The notes beneath the pieces are model-generated. The model had not been told where the DNA came from, ran no database searches, and was given only the letters and a program-made list of their open reading frames with translations. Both the position numbers and the translations under genes were made by a program. From assembly GCA_024636215.1 (NCBI GenBank), contig JAGXHL010000049.1, forward strand, positions 62,001 to 126,000: 64,000 nucleotides of DNA, read 5' to 3'. Of this stretch, positions 30,710-41,075 are shown one piece after another; within the stretch, counting starts at the first letter, position 1, and the number at the start of each line of letters is the position of its first letter. Source of the DNA: Deltaproteobacteria bacterium (lineage in GTDB: Bacteria; Desulfobacterota; Desulfuromonadia; Desulfuromonadales; BM103).

Positions 30710-31998
30710 TCCATAAAAACCACAAACCGCTGCAGGTCAATCCTTTCAAATTGAGTCAACCGATGGGGGCCACGCTGGCTTTTCTCGGTGTTGACCGCTG
30801 CATGCCGCTCATGCACGGCGGTCAGGGCTGCACCAGCTTTACCAAGGTTTTCTATACCCGGCATTTCTGTGAACCGATTGCCATTCAGACCAGTGCCGTC
30901 ACCGATGCCATCGCCGTGCTTGACGGTGGTGATTACAGTATTGTGGAGTCGGTCAAAAACATTACCAGTAAAGTCACTCCGAGCCTGATCGGCCTGTATA
31001 CCACCGGTCTGGCCGAAACCAAGGGTGATGACATCCGCGCGGTCGCCAGCCAGATCGACTTCCCGCTGGTCTATGTCAACACAGCGGATTACGAAGGCGG
31101 TCTGGAGAGTGGCTGGGCGCTGACCTGCAAAGCCATCATCGAGCAAGTTGTCGCCGCCAGCGCAGAAGTCGACGATAACAAGCTGGTCCTGCTACCGCAT
31201 GTCAGCCTGCAGCCGATCGAAGTGGAAAAGATCAAGGAATTTATCGAGAGCTTCGGCTTCAACGTCTTCGCCCTGCCTGACCTGTCAACCTCTCTCGATG
31301 GCCATCTGGGTGACAAGCAGGCCGCGCTCTCCAGCGGCGGTATTGGCGTCGAAGAGATCCGTGCTCTGGGTGACGCCGGCCTGGTGATGACGGTTGGCGA
31401 GTCGATGCAAGGCTGTGCGGCAGCGCTGCAGAAGAAGAACCCGCAGATGCGTCATCATCATTTTGCCCACCTGCAGGGGCTCAAAACCACCGACGATCTG
31501 GCTGCCGTTCTGCTTGACGAGACCGGTTTCAGTCGCCCGCCTCTGGCTGTGGCCCGTTGGCGACAGAGGCTGCAGGATGCCATGCTCGACAGTCATTTCA
31601 CCTTGGGCCAGACCCGCTTTCTGGTGGCCGCAGAGCCCGATCAGCTTGCCGGAATCTGCCAGGTCCTGCAGGAGGCGGGCGGCAGGGTGACGGTTGCGAT
31701 TTCAAGCGTTGATTCACCGCAGCTGGACAAAATTAGTGCGGCCAGGATTTTGGTCGGTGACCTGGAAGATGCAGAGCTGCTGGCAGACGAATATGACATG
31801 ATTGTCGGTAACGGCCACTGCGAGGCGCTGGCCCATCGCCTGCACAAGGGCTTGCTGGTGCGCGGTTTTCCGAACTGGGAGCAGGTTGGTAATGCCCTGA
31901 AGAATGACGTCTTGTACGAGGGTGGCTGTTACCTGCTTTTTGAGGCGGCTAACACGGCGACGGCACGGAAAACGTTATGTTCAATAAAAACACGCTGA
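30697..31998 (+). CDS. nifN: FeMo-cofactor scaffold subunit NifN
   Basis: A 433-residue NifK-like partner of NifE. MHGGQGCTSFTKVFYTRHF carries the conserved Cys of the NifEN cluster; VGESMQGCAAALQKK follows in the middle. Length is usual for NifN. The gene begins within the nifE end, so translation is coupled. Four small genes follow in the same direction, making a six-gene operon. Confidence 0.95.
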   Translation: MGKVIHKNHKPLQVNPFKLSQPMGATLAFLGVDRCMPLMHGGQGCTSFTKVFYTRHFCEPIAIQTSAVTDAIAVLDGGDYSIVESVKNITSKVTPSLIGLYTTGLAETKGDDIRAVASQIDFPLVYVNTADYEGGLESGWALTCKAIIEQVVAASAEVDDNKLVLLPHVSLQPIEVEKIKEFIESFGFNVFALPDLSTSLDGHLGDKQAALSSGGIGVEEIRALGDAGLVMTVGESMQGCAAALQKKNPQMRHHHFAHLQGLKTTDDLAAVLLDETGFSRPPLAVARWRQRLQDAMLDSHFTLGQTRFLVAAEPDQLAGICQVLQEAGGRVTVAISSVDSPQLDKISAARILVGDLEDAELLADEYDMIVGNGHCEALAHRLHKGLLVRGFPNWEQVGNALKNDVLYEGGCYLLFEAANTATARKTLCSIKTR

Positions 31999-32021
31999 AC
32001 AGAAAGAGAAAGGTCAAGACC

Positions 32022-32264
32022 ATGAAAGATCAATTAGATAGCTTGCCCCTTGCCGTTGCTGCAAAAAAAATGCGGACCACATCCTTGAACATCCTCATGC
32101 ACATCAAACGCGGCATGTTAAAGGGCGTCGAAGAAGACGGCGTCTGGACAATCGACAGTCAGAGCCTCGAAGCCCTCATGGCGAAAACCGGCGGCGGCAA
32201 GGCCCAGGATGTCTGCGCCAGCGGTTGCAGTAAAATACACGCCTGCGGCGGTGACTGCAGTTGA
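32022..32264 (+). CDS. Small excisionase-like HTH protein with Cys-rich tail, nif operon
   Basis: An 80-residue protein of unknown role. Residues about 8-55 (LPLAVAAKKMRTTSLNILMHIKRGMLKG...WTIDSQSLEAL in outline) resemble the winged-helix of excisionase/MerR-type DNA binders. The tail has four cysteines (CASGCSKIHACGGDC) that could bind a metal or Fe-S cluster. AAGAGAAAGG upstream suits the ATG at 32022; a start at 31977 would overlap nifN. A metal-responsive regulator of the operon is one possibility, not shown. Confidence 0.7.
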   Translation: MKDQLDSLPLAVAAKKMRTTSLNILMHIKRGMLKGVEEDGVWTIDSQSLEALMAKTGGGKAQDVCASGCSKIHACGGDCS

Positions 32265-32281
32265 GCGGCGAGGTGACAAGT

Positions 32282-32596
32282 ATGGGGATTGAAATCAAAC
32301 CCTCTGATCTGTATTTCAAGTACCGTCGCAACAAGGAGCTGCGTGGCGAACCCAAGTTTACCGGCAAGCCGGACCCGAACCCTTACGATCGAGACGACCT
32401 CTACGATGTCATCCCGATGCTCGGGGCGGTAATGGACACGCTGAATTGTCGTGACGCCAACGTCCTGCACCGCCTCGAAGAGCTGGCCGGTGATGAGATG
32501 CCAAAATTTATAACCAGCCGCGAAGAGGTCTTCGACTTTCTGGTCAATGTCATGGGCGAAATGCTCGGAGAACCCACAGGACACGAAGACGCATGA
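32282..32596 (+). CDS. Conserved-looking small protein in nifEN operon, unknown
   Basis: A 104-residue soluble protein with no family I recognise. It contains FKYRRNKELRGEPKF, an Asp/Pro-rich stretch and a hydrophobic C-terminal helix (VFDFLVNVMGEML). GAGGTG lies at proper distance before the ATG at 32282. Its stop overlaps the start of the macrodomain gene by four bases (ATGA), so the two are co-translated and may be functionally linked. Confidence 0.65.
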   Translation: MGIEIKPSDLYFKYRRNKELRGEPKFTGKPDPNPYDRDDLYDVIPMLGAVMDTLNCRDANVLHRLEELAGDEMPKFITSREEVFDFLVNVMGEMLGEPTGHEDA

Positions 32597-33030
32597 TGAA
32601 AGAAATAGCAGGTGACCTCTGGCAGGAACATGCCGGAGGAGCTGTCGTAGCGATCACCACCAACGGCGCGGTCAATAAGGTGGGCAAAGCGATCATGCAG
32701 CGTGGTTGTGCGCGTCAGGCAAGGGAACGTTATCCCGAGCTTTTGAAAACTCTTGGCACATTGCTTCGCCATCACGGCAACCACGTCTTTGACCTTGGCC
32801 ACCATATTGTCAGCTTTCCGGTTGAGGCTGATCCTTACCAGGTTCCGGAAATGCGTTTGATAGATCAATCGTGCCGTGAATTGGTAGACCTTGCCGATTA
32901 CAAAGGCTGGCAGAAGATCGTCGTGCCGCGGCCTGGTTGCGGAGGCGGCGGTCTGGAATGGTCAGATGTGCGAACCATCCTGGCACGCCATTTTGATGAA
33001 CGCTTTCATATCATTACAGCCGAGGAATAA
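32593..33030 (+). CDS. Macrodomain-like (ADP-ribose-binding) protein in the nifEN operon
   Basis: A 145-residue single-domain protein. VVAITTNGAVNKVGKAIMQRG near the start in outline, and GCGGGGLEWSDVRTIL near the end, match the two ribose/diphosphate-binding loops of macrodomains of the ALC1/TARG1/DarG branch. Such proteins bind or remove ADP-ribose. Its place in a nif operon, with draT and draG 14 kb downstream, suggests a link with ADP-ribosylation of nitrogenase reductase. DraG is the known arginine-specific hydrolase, so this protein would do something else or act as a sensor. Function is inference. Confidence 0.78.
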   Translation: MMKEIAGDLWQEHAGGAVVAITTNGAVNKVGKAIMQRGCARQARERYPELLKTLGTLLRHHGNHVFDLGHHIVSFPVEADPYQVPEMRLIDQSCRELVDLADYKGWQKIVVPRPGCGGGGLEWSDVRTILARHFDERFHIITAEE

Positions 33031-33034
33031 ACAG

Positions 33035-33463
33035 ATGCCAAGAGCACAGACGGGTGACCGGGTCAGCGTTCATTACATAGCCACCCTCGACAACGGCCGG
33101 ATCTTTGACCAGCGCGATGGTGATGAACCGCTGTCTTTTAAGCTGGGGTCCGGTGAAGTTTTCCCCGCCATGGAAGCAGAAATCATCGGCATGCAAGTCG
33201 GTGAGGTCAAAAACATCCAGCTTACGGCGGAACAGGCCTACGGTCCCCGACTTGAAGCAAACCTGCTCAAAGTCTCCCGGCAGATGTTCCCTGCTGACCG
33301 GGAGTTGACGATTGGTCGTAAATTGAGCATTGAGCTGGCGGATGGTGAGCAGCGGATGATGAGAATTCGCCAGGTTGACGAGCAGGACGTGCTGCTTGAC
33401 GGTAATCACGATCTGGCCGGCTGTGACCTGACCTTTGCGCTGCAGCTGGTGGCGATCGATTGA
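33035..33463 (+). CDS. FKBP-type peptidyl-prolyl isomerase, SlyD-like
   Basis: A 142-residue protein beginning GDRVSVHYIATLDNGRIFD, the FKBP core, with FKLGSGEVFPAMEAEIIGM and an inserted flap typical of SlyD-type FKBPs. It lacks the His-rich tail of E. coli SlyD. In Azotobacter a prolyl isomerase of another family (NifM, parvulin) matures NifH; an FKBP at the end of a nif operon could serve the same end. The ATG at 33035 follows the macrodomain stop by four bases. A strong terminator follows. Confidence 0.9.
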   Translation: MPRAQTGDRVSVHYIATLDNGRIFDQRDGDEPLSFKLGSGEVFPAMEAEIIGMQVGEVKNIQLTAEQAYGPRLEANLLKVSRQMFPADRELTIGRKLSIELADGEQRMMRIRQVDEQDVLLDGNHDLAGCDLTFALQLVAID

Positions 33464-33469
33464 GGTCGT

Positions 33470-33506
33470 ACTTGCAGGGGCACGTGTTCTGCGTGCCCCT
33501 GCAAGT
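33470..33506. terminator. Perfect 15-bp stem-loop between convergent genes
   Basis: ACTTGCAGGGGCACG pairs perfectly with CGTGCCCCTGCAAGT around a 7-base loop. It separates the nifEN operon from the convergent chemoreceptor gene and can act on both strands, although the T runs are short. The core GGGGCACG...CGTGCCCC resembles dispersed palindromes elsewhere (for example 1559-1623). Confidence 0.75.
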
Positions 33507-33511
33507 TACCT

Positions 33512-35716
33512 CTAAAAGGCTTCGAATTCGCGGTCCAGTGAGTCTTCGTGCGTCGAAGATCCCAACTTGTCGATTTCTAGCCGGTGAGGCGTTTGAGCTT
33601 TATCGTAAGCGCGCATAAGCCTTGCCCGTGGTTTGTCGCTTACGCGCGTGGCCATGGCACTTGAAACCTTTTCGTAATTGTTGCCTGCAGCCATGGAGAA
33701 GTATGAGATGATGCCTGCCAGTTGCTCCGCTTGTCCGAGCAGCTCCTCAGCCGTTGATGCCATTTCTTCCGACGAGGAGGAGTTCTGCTGAATCACCTGA
33801 TCGAGCTGCTGAATGCTTGTGTTGATCTGGTCCGCTCCCGAATCTTGCTCCCGGCTGGACGCGCTGATCTCCTGAACTAGTTCGGCAGTGCGCTGAATGT
33901 TTGGTACCAGTGTACCGAGCAGCGTTCCCGCCCGCTCTGCAACCTCAACGCTATTGCATGAAAGTTCGTTGATCTCTCCGGCGGCGACCTGGCTGCGTTC
34001 CGCCAGTTTGCGTACTTCGGCAGCAACAACCGCAAAGCCCTTGCCTTTCTCTCCGGCACGAGCTGCCTCTATAGCAGCGTTAAGTGCCAACAGGTTGGTC
34101 TGGCGGGCAATCTCTTCGATAATCAAAATCTTTTGCGCAATTTCTCTCATAGCGATAACGGTTGCGTCCACGGCATCACCGCTGTCCTGAGCATCTTGTG
34201 CAGACTGGATCGCTATTTTTTCGGTCTCTATGGCGTTGTCGGCATTCTGCCGGATGTTCGCTGCCATCTCTTCGACGCTCGATGCCGCCTCTTCGGCCGC
34301 CGCGGCCTGTTCAGCAGCGCCTTGCGACATGACTTCACTCGAATCACTCAAAGCCTGCGAACCGCTTGCAACCTGTGCGCTGGTCTGTTTGACGCCACCA
34401 ATGACTTCACAGAGTTTGCTGACCATAGTGCTCAATGCCTGACCGAGCGAGTCTTTGTCTGAAGCTTTTTTGATCTTCACACCTAAATCACCACTCGCTA
34501 TTTTGCTGGCGATATTTGCATATTCCTGGAGGTGGTCCGCCATACCGTCCAGGGATCTGGCCAGGTGACCTATCTCATCTTTTTGTTCAAGGTTAAGACG
34601 CAGGCTGAAATTTCCGGCTGAGACAGCATCAACCAAAGCAGTCAGTTTTCTTACCGGAGCAACGATGCTTTTCTGACTGAACCACATCGCCAGTAAAAAT
34701 ACCGTCAGACCGATAAAAAGAGACACTCCGGAGATCGAAAGCTGTAATTGATCAAATGCGCCTCCGACAGCCTCGACGCCGGCCAGAAAGTCGGCCTCCG
34801 GAATTGCTGTCGCGATGATCCAGTCCTTCGGTTGGTAATAAGCATAGCGGATCATGGTGTGGTGGGTCTTGCCATCAATGGGATTCTGCAGTTCAGCTTT
34901 TTTTTCTAAAATCTGCGCATGACCGGCCTGTTTCGCGGAGGTGATCAACTCGTCTGACAGGTTCAACTCTGCTGCCGTCCGGTTTGTCATATTGCCAGGG
35001 GCCACAACAATTTTGCCGCGATCTTCGCCTCCGGCCTTGATCGCCCAGATGAAGCCAAGCTCTCCAATCCGGTAATCACGCAAACGGTCATTGAATCTTT
35101 CCACGGTTGCCGCCTCGCCTTGCAGATCGTGCAGATCAGCCAGTTCATCAAGAAAAACACCAGGCGCGATGATCAGATCAAGAGGCGCGAAGTAGCGGTA
35201 AAAAACAGCTTTGTCACGTTTTGCGGTCACGCTGTGATAAGCAATGTAGCCTTCTTTCTTTTTGCTCATTTCATCAATGTGTGTTTGTCCGGCCAGACTT
35301 TTGCCTTCACTCTTCGGGTGTATGGTCAGTACACCCTGGCTATTCAGACCAAAAGCGTAGCCAGTGCTGGCAATTTTCTCCGAGAGAAGCGTCTGTCGCA
35401 TCAGTGCTGCGACTTCTTCTGATGGCGCAGTTTTGTGAATGCGGTCGACTTTTGTGTAAAGGCTGTCGGCAATGGCCCGCAGGTAATTTCTGGCGGCCGT
35501 TTCCCGTTGCTGCTTTATCGAGTTCTGGTTGGCTTCAGCCAGGGTAAAAATGTTCTCAACGATATGGTCGAGGTCGGTGACAGCCAATTTCTCTGCTTCG
35601 GTGAAGGCGATTTTTTCAGCTTGACCAGAAAGAATGTTGGTGACCAAGAGAATCGAGAGCAGCGGAGTGATGACTGCGATGATCACGATCAATGTGAGTT
35701 TGGCTTTAAAAGACAT
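33512..35716 (-). CDS. Methyl-accepting chemotaxis protein with periplasmic Cache-type sensor
   Basis: A 734-residue receptor. A membrane helix at about 5-29, a large periplasmic region with features of a double Cache fold ([35 protein letters not shown]), a second helix at about 325-350, a HAMP domain and a canonical signalling tip ([20 protein letters not shown]). The C-terminus is long and charged, without a clear NWETF-like motif. Such Cache receptors bind small carboxylates or amino acids. The ATG at 35716 has AAGGA upstream. Confidence 0.95.
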   Translation of the reverse strand: MSFKAKLTLIVIIAVITPLLSILLVTNILSGQAEKIAFTEAEKLAVTDLDHIVENIFTLAEANQNSIKQQRETAARNYLRAIADSLYTKVDRIHKTAPSEEVAALMRQTLLSEKIASTGYAFGLNSQGVLTIHPKSEGKSLAGQTHIDEMSKKKEGYIAYHSVTAKRDKAVFYRYFAPLDLIIAPGVFLDELADLHDLQGEAATVERFNDRLRDYRIGELGFIWAIKAGGEDRGKIVVAPGNMTNRTAAELNLSDELITSAKQAGHAQILEKKAELQNPIDGKTHHTMIRYAYYQPKDWIIATAIPEADFLAGVEAVGGAFDQLQLSISGVSLFIGLTVFLLAMWFSQKSIVAPVRKLTALVDAVSAGNFSLRLNLEQKDEIGHLARSLDGMADHLQEYANIASKIASGDLGVKIKKASDKDSLGQALSTMVSKLCEVIGGVKQTSAQVASGSQALSDSSEVMSQGAAEQAAAAEEAASSVEEMAANIRQNADNAIETEKIAIQSAQDAQDSGDAVDATVIAMREIAQKILIIEEIARQTNLLALNAAIEAARAGEKGKGFAVVAAEVRKLAERSQVAAGEINELSCNSVEVAERAGTLLGTLVPNIQRTAELVQEISASSREQDSGADQINTSIQQLDQVIQQNSSSSEEMASTAEELLGQAEQLAGIISYFSMAAGNNYEKVSSAMATRVSDKPRARLMRAYDKAQTPHRLEIDKLGSSTHEDSLDREFEAF

Positions 35717-35722
35717 GAGCAA

Positions 35723-36292
35723 TCCTTTTCAGGGTGGGTTAAATTCCCCCCAGCATTGTTTTTACCACCAGAATTTGAAATTTTAGTTGGTAAAGAGGTT
35801 TTTTAGGTGATTTGGTTCTTAAACGCAAAAATCTGCCCGTGCAACCAATGCAATATCTCTGCCTGAATTGTCCGGTGCATTATCCCCAGTGGGAATCCCG
35901 GCATTGATCGCTATACCAACCATTTAATAGGGCGCCGAGAGGCGTGAGAAAGAGATGTAACGGGTGACTGGTTGCAGGACACAGTGACGTGTCTTGACTA
36001 GCATACCGGTCATCTCACGGATTAAGAATACACAGGAGTCCAAGGCGGAAAAGCAAGATTGGCGAAATTTATTCCCGAAAAAGATGCCGAGCATTCTGGG
36101 CTCAGAACGCTTCGTCGACCAAGAATGTCTACGCGAACCAACCCTGCTTCACGCGTCGCTTTTCTGGCGATTGGTTAGCCGCATCTTATTCTGGATGGCC
36201 GGGGATTTGTGCGTCTTGCCAAGTCGCCACAACCTGTGTGACGTTGTCTTTAACTCTAAAGGTGGCGGGAAACTGCCGTTTCTGGGCGAGAG
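35723..36292. other. 570-bp stretch without a supported gene
   Basis: The plus strand has a 131-codon open frame (35994-36389), but it has no recognisable domain, overlaps the small membrane gene on the other strand and lacks a ribosome site. Short inverted repeats occur but none with a T run. It may contain gene remnants; I could not identify them. Confidence 0.5.
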
Positions 36293-36625
36293 CTACCTGA
36301 TAATGACATATAAACTTGTTGCTATTGCGATCGCCGACAAGCCGAGTGAACTAAAGATCAGGATTTTATATGTTGCAATCTGCTTTTGAGCTGCTTGTGC
36401 GGCATTTTCAAGGTCTTGAATAGCCCGCTTCAAATTTTCTGCAAGGATGTGAATAGATTGCGCGTTTTGCGTAGCAGCCGTTTGAAGTTCTTCGATTTGC
36501 TTAGATATAACAGGATCTGATTTGGCGGCCTCCGGTTTGGAGGTAAACGCGGGAATTGCAGATGTTGCGATTTGGGCTATATACGGTGCGGCAGCTTTAA
36601 TGATGGCTAAAATCGGAGCGGCCAT
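36293..36625 (-). CDS. Orphan coiled-coil tail-anchored small membrane protein
   Basis: A 110-residue protein: an Ala/Ile-rich amphipathic N-terminus (about 1-28), a central coiled coil (about 38-85, ISKQIEELQTAATQNAQSI) and a C-terminal membrane helix (about 88-108). AGGGAG before the ATG supports expression. I recognise no family. The layout resembles small phage or toxin-type membrane proteins as well as tail-anchored adaptors. It stands alone between a chemoreceptor and msrA. Confidence 0.65.
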   Translation of the reverse strand: MAAPILAIIKAAAPYIAQIATSAIPAFTSKPEAAKSDPVISKQIEELQTAATQNAQSIHILAENLKRAIQDLENAAQAAQKQIATYKILIFSSLGLSAIAIATSLYVIIR

Positions 36626-36745
36626 TTTGTGTCTCCCTGGTATTTATTATGAGGATTAACAACCAAGCTAGCAACCTGTCGGACTGGAACTGAGCTTTTT
36701 CAAGTGTGTAAACCTGTAAGCCATCTGTATCTCCCGTAGCAGAGA

Positions 36746-37336
36746 TTAATGAGTCGCCTTATCACCCCAGATATATCTTAACCGTGCATCGCGCCCGCAG
36801 TTCCAACGATATGCATTGTAGCGTATGGGGCTTTTTTTGTAGAAATCCTGATGATAGCTCTCTTCCCCCTTGATCGGGTAGAAGGTTGATATCTTCAGGA
36901 TGGGTGTGACCACGGTCTGGTCAGGGAACATTGCGACCACATCTTGTTTCGATTCCTCAGCGATTTTTCGTTCCGCCTGGTTGGCGACAAAGATGGCCGC
37001 CAGGTAACTGTGGCCCTTATCACAAAATTGTCCACGATCATCAAAGGGATCAATATTCACCCAGAAATGATCGAGCAGTTGCTGATAGCTCAGCTTATTC
37101 GGGTCGTAGGTGATTTCTACCGCTTCGTAGTGGCCTGCATGGTTACCGTTGTAAGTTGGGTCCTGCACGGTGCCGCCGGTAAACCCGGAAACCACATCGT
37201 TGACACCGTCCAGTTTTTCAAAATCCGCCTCCATGCACCAGAAGCAGCCACCGGCAAGGATCGCCTTGTCGGCCAGGGCATTGCTGGCCAACACAAGTGT
37301 CAGAGTAAAGAAAAAAAGAATCCGAGTGGATAACAT
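36746..37336 (-). CDS. msrA: Exported peptide methionine-S-sulfoxide reductase MsrA
   Basis: A 196-residue enzyme reducing S-methionine sulfoxide. The catalytic segment GGCFWCMEADF follows a signal peptide (about residues 1-22), so it should act in the periplasm. GHYEAVEITYDP and YHQDFYKK are family blocks. A C-terminal Cys (RWNCGRDARL) may serve as recycling Cys. It is downstream of msrB in a two-gene unit. Confidence 0.95.
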   Translation of the reverse strand: MLSTRILFFFTLTLVLASNALADKAILAGGCFWCMEADFEKLDGVNDVVSGFTGGTVQDPTYNGNHAGHYEAVEITYDPNKLSYQQLLDHFWVNIDPFDDRGQFCDKGHSYLAAIFVANQAERKIAEESKQDVVAMFPDQTVVTPILKISTFYPIKGEESYHQDFYKKSPIRYNAYRWNCGRDARLRYIWGDKATH

Positions 37337-37391
37337 AAGCCCTCCTCGTTTTTGCGCAGAGAGGTTGATAAAGACAGTCGGGGTGCGCCTG

Positions 37392-38039
37392 TTATTCGAA
37401 CAGGCTCAGGTATTCTGCGTAACCTTCTTTCACCAAGTCGTCTTTCGGGATGAAACGCAGTGCCGCTGAATTCATGCAGTAACGCAAGCCAGTCGGTTCA
37501 GGGCCATCATTGAAAACGTGGCCCAGGTGCGCATCGGAAGCTTTGCTGCGGACTTCGGTCCGCACGGAAAAGAAGCTGCGGTCTTCCTTTTCAACAATTT
37601 GTTCGACCTCCAGGGGTCGGGTGAAACTCGGCCAGCCGGTTCCTGATTCATACTTGTCGGTGGAGCTGAACAAAGGTTTTCCGGAGATGATGTCGACATA
37701 GATGCCCGGCTCGTGATTATTCCAGTAGGCATTGTTAAAGGCCGGTTCGGTTCCATCCTGGCGGGTGACCTTGTACTGCAAGGGGGTAAGCCGGTCGCGC
37801 AGTTCCTGGTCCGTGGGGATCCTAGTCTGGTCCATCTTCACCTCATCTTTCTGCCTTTGCATCTCATTCTCGCTCATCATATCACCTGCTTTCATTTCCA
37901 TGCCATTGTGCTGCATGGATTGAGACGTTACCCTGTCATCAATCCTATCGGTCTTCTCGTCCAGACTCTTGTCTTGTCCCTGGACAACGCCGAGCATGGC
38001 CAGGGTCAAGCTGAGAATCGTGATCGTCAGAATTTTCAT
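37392..38039 (-). CDS. msrB: Exported peptide methionine-R-sulfoxide reductase MsrB
   Basis: A 215-residue protein with a signal peptide, a Met-rich linker (about 40-70) and an MsrB domain. SGTGWPSF and the catalytic [11 protein letters not shown] are clear. The CxxC pairs that bind zinc in many MsrB proteins are absent ([12 protein letters not shown] has none), so it is of the zinc-free type. The Met-rich linker could itself be an oxidation target. It pairs with exported MsrA for periplasmic repair. Confidence 0.95.
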   Translation of the reverse strand: MKILTITILSLTLAMLGVVQGQDKSLDEKTDRIDDRVTSQSMQHNGMEMKAGDMMSENEMQRQKDEVKMDQTRIPTDQELRDRLTPLQYKVTRQDGTEPAFNNAYWNNHEPGIYVDIISGKPLFSSTDKYESGTGWPSFTRPLEVEQIVEKEDRSFFSVRTEVRSKASDAHLGHVFNDGPEPTGLRYCMNSAALRFIPKDDLVKEGYAEYLSLFE

Positions 38040-38291
38040 AACGTCCTCCGTTTATGGATCCATCGTTACGCTGCTTCGCATTTTGTCTTTCCTTTTAAGT
38101 ATAACGAAATTGTGAAAGGGCTGCTTAAGAACACTGTAAAATTTTGATAAAGTTGACGCGGGTCGCAAACGCCACAATGCTGAACAATTCATCGCCAGAA
38201 CTGCTTAAAGTCTGCACAAGCCTTAAGCACAACAATGCAGACCCTCGTTCAATGGCTTTGTAACCACCTGAAAATACACAGTTCATACTTT

Positions 38292-38308
38292 TTGGCACAA
38301 CTGATGCT
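38292..38308 (+). promoter_or_regulatory. Sigma-54 promoter of nifHDK
   Basis: TGGCACAACTGATGCT keeps the full TGGCAC box and the GG-N10-GC spacing; the -12 box is ATGC rather than TTGC. It shares CTGATGCT with the nifB promoter. Start near 38319 gives a leader of about 330 bases before the nifH ATG. Confidence 0.78.
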
Positions 38309-38335
38309 TAAGAGATTATCTGCAACACCTTAAAA

Positions 38336-38351
38336 GGTACAGTGATGTACC
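38336..38351 (+). promoter_or_regulatory. Isolated A1/G4 hexaloop hairpin early in the nifH leader
   Basis: GGTAC-AGTGAT-GTACC is a perfect 5-bp stem with a six-base loop having A1 and G4. It lies about 17 bases after the predicted transcript start. It is not next to the terminator. The following hairpin (CTTC-AGGC-GAAG) has a four-base loop. It may be a second protein-binding site. Confidence 0.45.
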
Positions 38352-38472
38352 TCCTTCAGGCGAAGAGGCCCATGAGTGTTTAGCAGTCGTCCGACAGCCT
38401 GCTGACAGGCACTGGTGGGTCTTTTCTCTTTGGCAAACCTGAATCACTCAGGTCAGAGATAACCAAACGATT

Positions 38473-38501
38473 GCGGCACAACGATTGCGCCGCCGGGCAT
38501 T

Positions 38502-38508
<7 letters not shown>
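38473..38508 (+). promoter_or_regulatory. Tandem hairpins (ANTAR-target-like) before the nifH leader terminator
   Basis: Hairpin 1 (38473-38493) pairs GCGGC with GCCGC plus an inner C-G pair and shows a seven-base loop AACGATT with A1 and G4. Hairpin 2 (38495-38508) is GGGC-ATTGAC-GCCC, a true hexaloop with A1 and G4. The 3' arm GCCC is also in the 5' arm of the terminator, so hairpin 2 and the terminator cannot form together. Confidence 0.62.
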
Positions 38509-39531
<1,023 letters not shown>

Positions 39532-39537
39532 AAACCC

Positions 39538-39610
39538 GGTACGCGGTACGAGGTACGAGGTACGCGGTTAAGACTTAAAACCACGAGCCACGAGCCACGA
39601 GCCACGAGCC
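39538..39610. repeat. Heptamer repeat arrays between nifH and nifD
   Basis: Two arrays with a 7-base period: GGTACGC/GGTACGA units (39538-39571) and CCACGAG units (39581-39610, four copies). They fill the gap between nifH and nifD up to the nifD ribosome site. No gene or T run is present. Similar arrays occur in most other gaps of this cluster. Confidence 0.85.
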
Positions 39611-39632
39611 CTGAATTTCGGGAGAAATGAAC

Positions 39633-41075
39633 ATGGCCGAACGTAAGCCAATTAAAGGCATAACAATAGAAAAAACTGAAAGTCTGATCGCTGAAACCCT
39701 GGCGGAGATGCCGGAGAAGGCAGCGAAGAAACGTGCCCCGCACCTCGGTGCCAATGAGCCGACCGTGTCGAGCTGTGCGGTCAAATCGAACAAGAAGATT
39801 GTCCCCGGCGTCATGAGTCAGCGCGGTTGTGCCTACGCCGGTGCCAAAGGGGTGGTCTGGGGTCCGATCCGCGACATGATCCACGTCTCCCACGGCCCGA
39901 TCGGCTGCGGCGTCTACAGCTGGGGCACCCGGCGTAACCTGATGCAGGGCATCCCCGGTGTCACCTCCTTCCCGATGGACTTCACCAGCGACTTTCAGGA
40001 GCGCGACATCGTTTACGGCGGCGACATCAAGCTGGAGAAGCTGATCCGCGAAGCCAACGAGCTGTTCCCGCTCAACAAGGGCCTTTCAGTGCTCTCCGAG
40101 TGCCCGGTCGGCCTGATCGGCGACGACATCAACGCCGTCGCCAAGAAGATGGAGAATGAACTCGACAAGCTGGTGGTGCCCTGTAACTGCGAGGGTTTCC
40201 GCGGCGTGTCGCAGTCCCTCGGTCACCACATCAGTAACGACTCGATCCGCGACCACATCATCGGCAAGTTCGAGTTCAAGGAAGAAGCCGGCCCCTACGA
40301 TGTCGCCCTGATCGGCGACTACAATATCGGCGGCGACGTCTGGGCCGCCAAGCCGATCCTCGAAGAGATCGGCCTGAATGTCAAATCGGTCTGGACCGGT
40401 GACGGCGAGGTCGAGAAGATCGGTGCCACTCACTCGGTCAAGCTCAACCTGATTCACTGCTACCGCTCGATGAACTACATGTGCAAGGTCATGGAAGAGA
40501 AGTGGAATATCCCCTGGCTCGAATACAACTTCTTCGGCCCGACCAAGATCGAAGAAAGCCTGCGTGCCATCGGCGAGTGCTTCGACGACAAGATCAGGAA
40601 GAATGTCGAAAAAGTCATCAAGAAATACAAGCCGCAGATGCAGGCCGTGGTCGAAGAATACAAACCGCGCCTCGACGGCAAGACCGCCATGCTGTTTGTC
40701 GGCGGCCTGCGCCCGCGCCACACCATCGGCGCCTACGAAGACCTCGGCATCCAGATTACCGGCGCCGGTTACGAATTCGCCCACCAGGACGACTACGACC
40801 GCACCGCTCCGGAGATGGCCAAAGGGACGTTGATCTACGATGACGTCTCCGAGTTCGAGCTGGAAAAGTTCGTCGAAGAGCTCAAGCCTGACCTGGTCGG
40901 TTCCGGCATCAAGGAAAAGTACGTCTTCCAGAAGGCCGGCATTCCGTTTCGCCAGATGCACAGCTGGGATTATTCCGGCCCCTATCACGGCTACGAAGGC
41001 TTCAAAATCTTCGCCCGCGATATCGACATGGCGATCAACAGCCCGACCTGGGGCTTGGTCAAATCGCCCTTTTAG
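39633..41075 (+). CDS. nifD: Nitrogenase MoFe protein alpha subunit NifD
   Basis: A 480-residue subunit carrying FeMo-cofactor and half of each P-cluster. [18 protein letters not shown] holds a P-cluster Cys; HCYRSMNYM contains the cofactor Cys (Cys275 in Azotobacter) and [16 protein letters not shown] its His ligand (His442). CGGGAG lies eight bases before the ATG at 39633; an ATG two codons earlier is too close to it. A strong hairpin sits over its stop codon. Confidence 0.98.
   Translation: MAERKPIKGITIEKTESLIAETLAEMPEKAAKKRAPHLGANEPTVSSCAVKSNKKIVPGVMSQRGCAYAGAKGVVWGPIRDMIHVSHGPIGCGVYSWGTRRNLMQGIPGVTSFPMDFTSDFQERDIVYGGDIKLEKLIREANELFPLNKGLSVLSECPVGLIGDDINAVAKKMENELDKLVVPCNCEGFRGVSQSLGHHISNDSIRDHIIGKFEFKEEAGPYDVALIGDYNIGGDVWAAKPILEEIGLNVKSVWTGDGEVEKIGATHSVKLNLIHCYRSMNYMCKVMEEKWNIPWLEYNFFGPTKIEESLRAIGECFDDKIRKNVEKVIKKYKPQMQAVVEEYKPRLDGKTAMLFVGGLRPRHTIGAYEDLGIQITGAGYEFAHQDDYDRTAPEMAKGTLIYDDVSEFELEKFVEELKPDLVGSGIKEKYVFQKAGIPFRQMHSWDYSGPYHGYEGFKIFARDIDMAINSPTWGLVKSPF

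Noticed and set aside
35994..36389. 131-codon open frame on the plus strand
   Set aside because: No domain, no ribosome site, and overlap with the better-supported minus-strand gene at 36293-36625.
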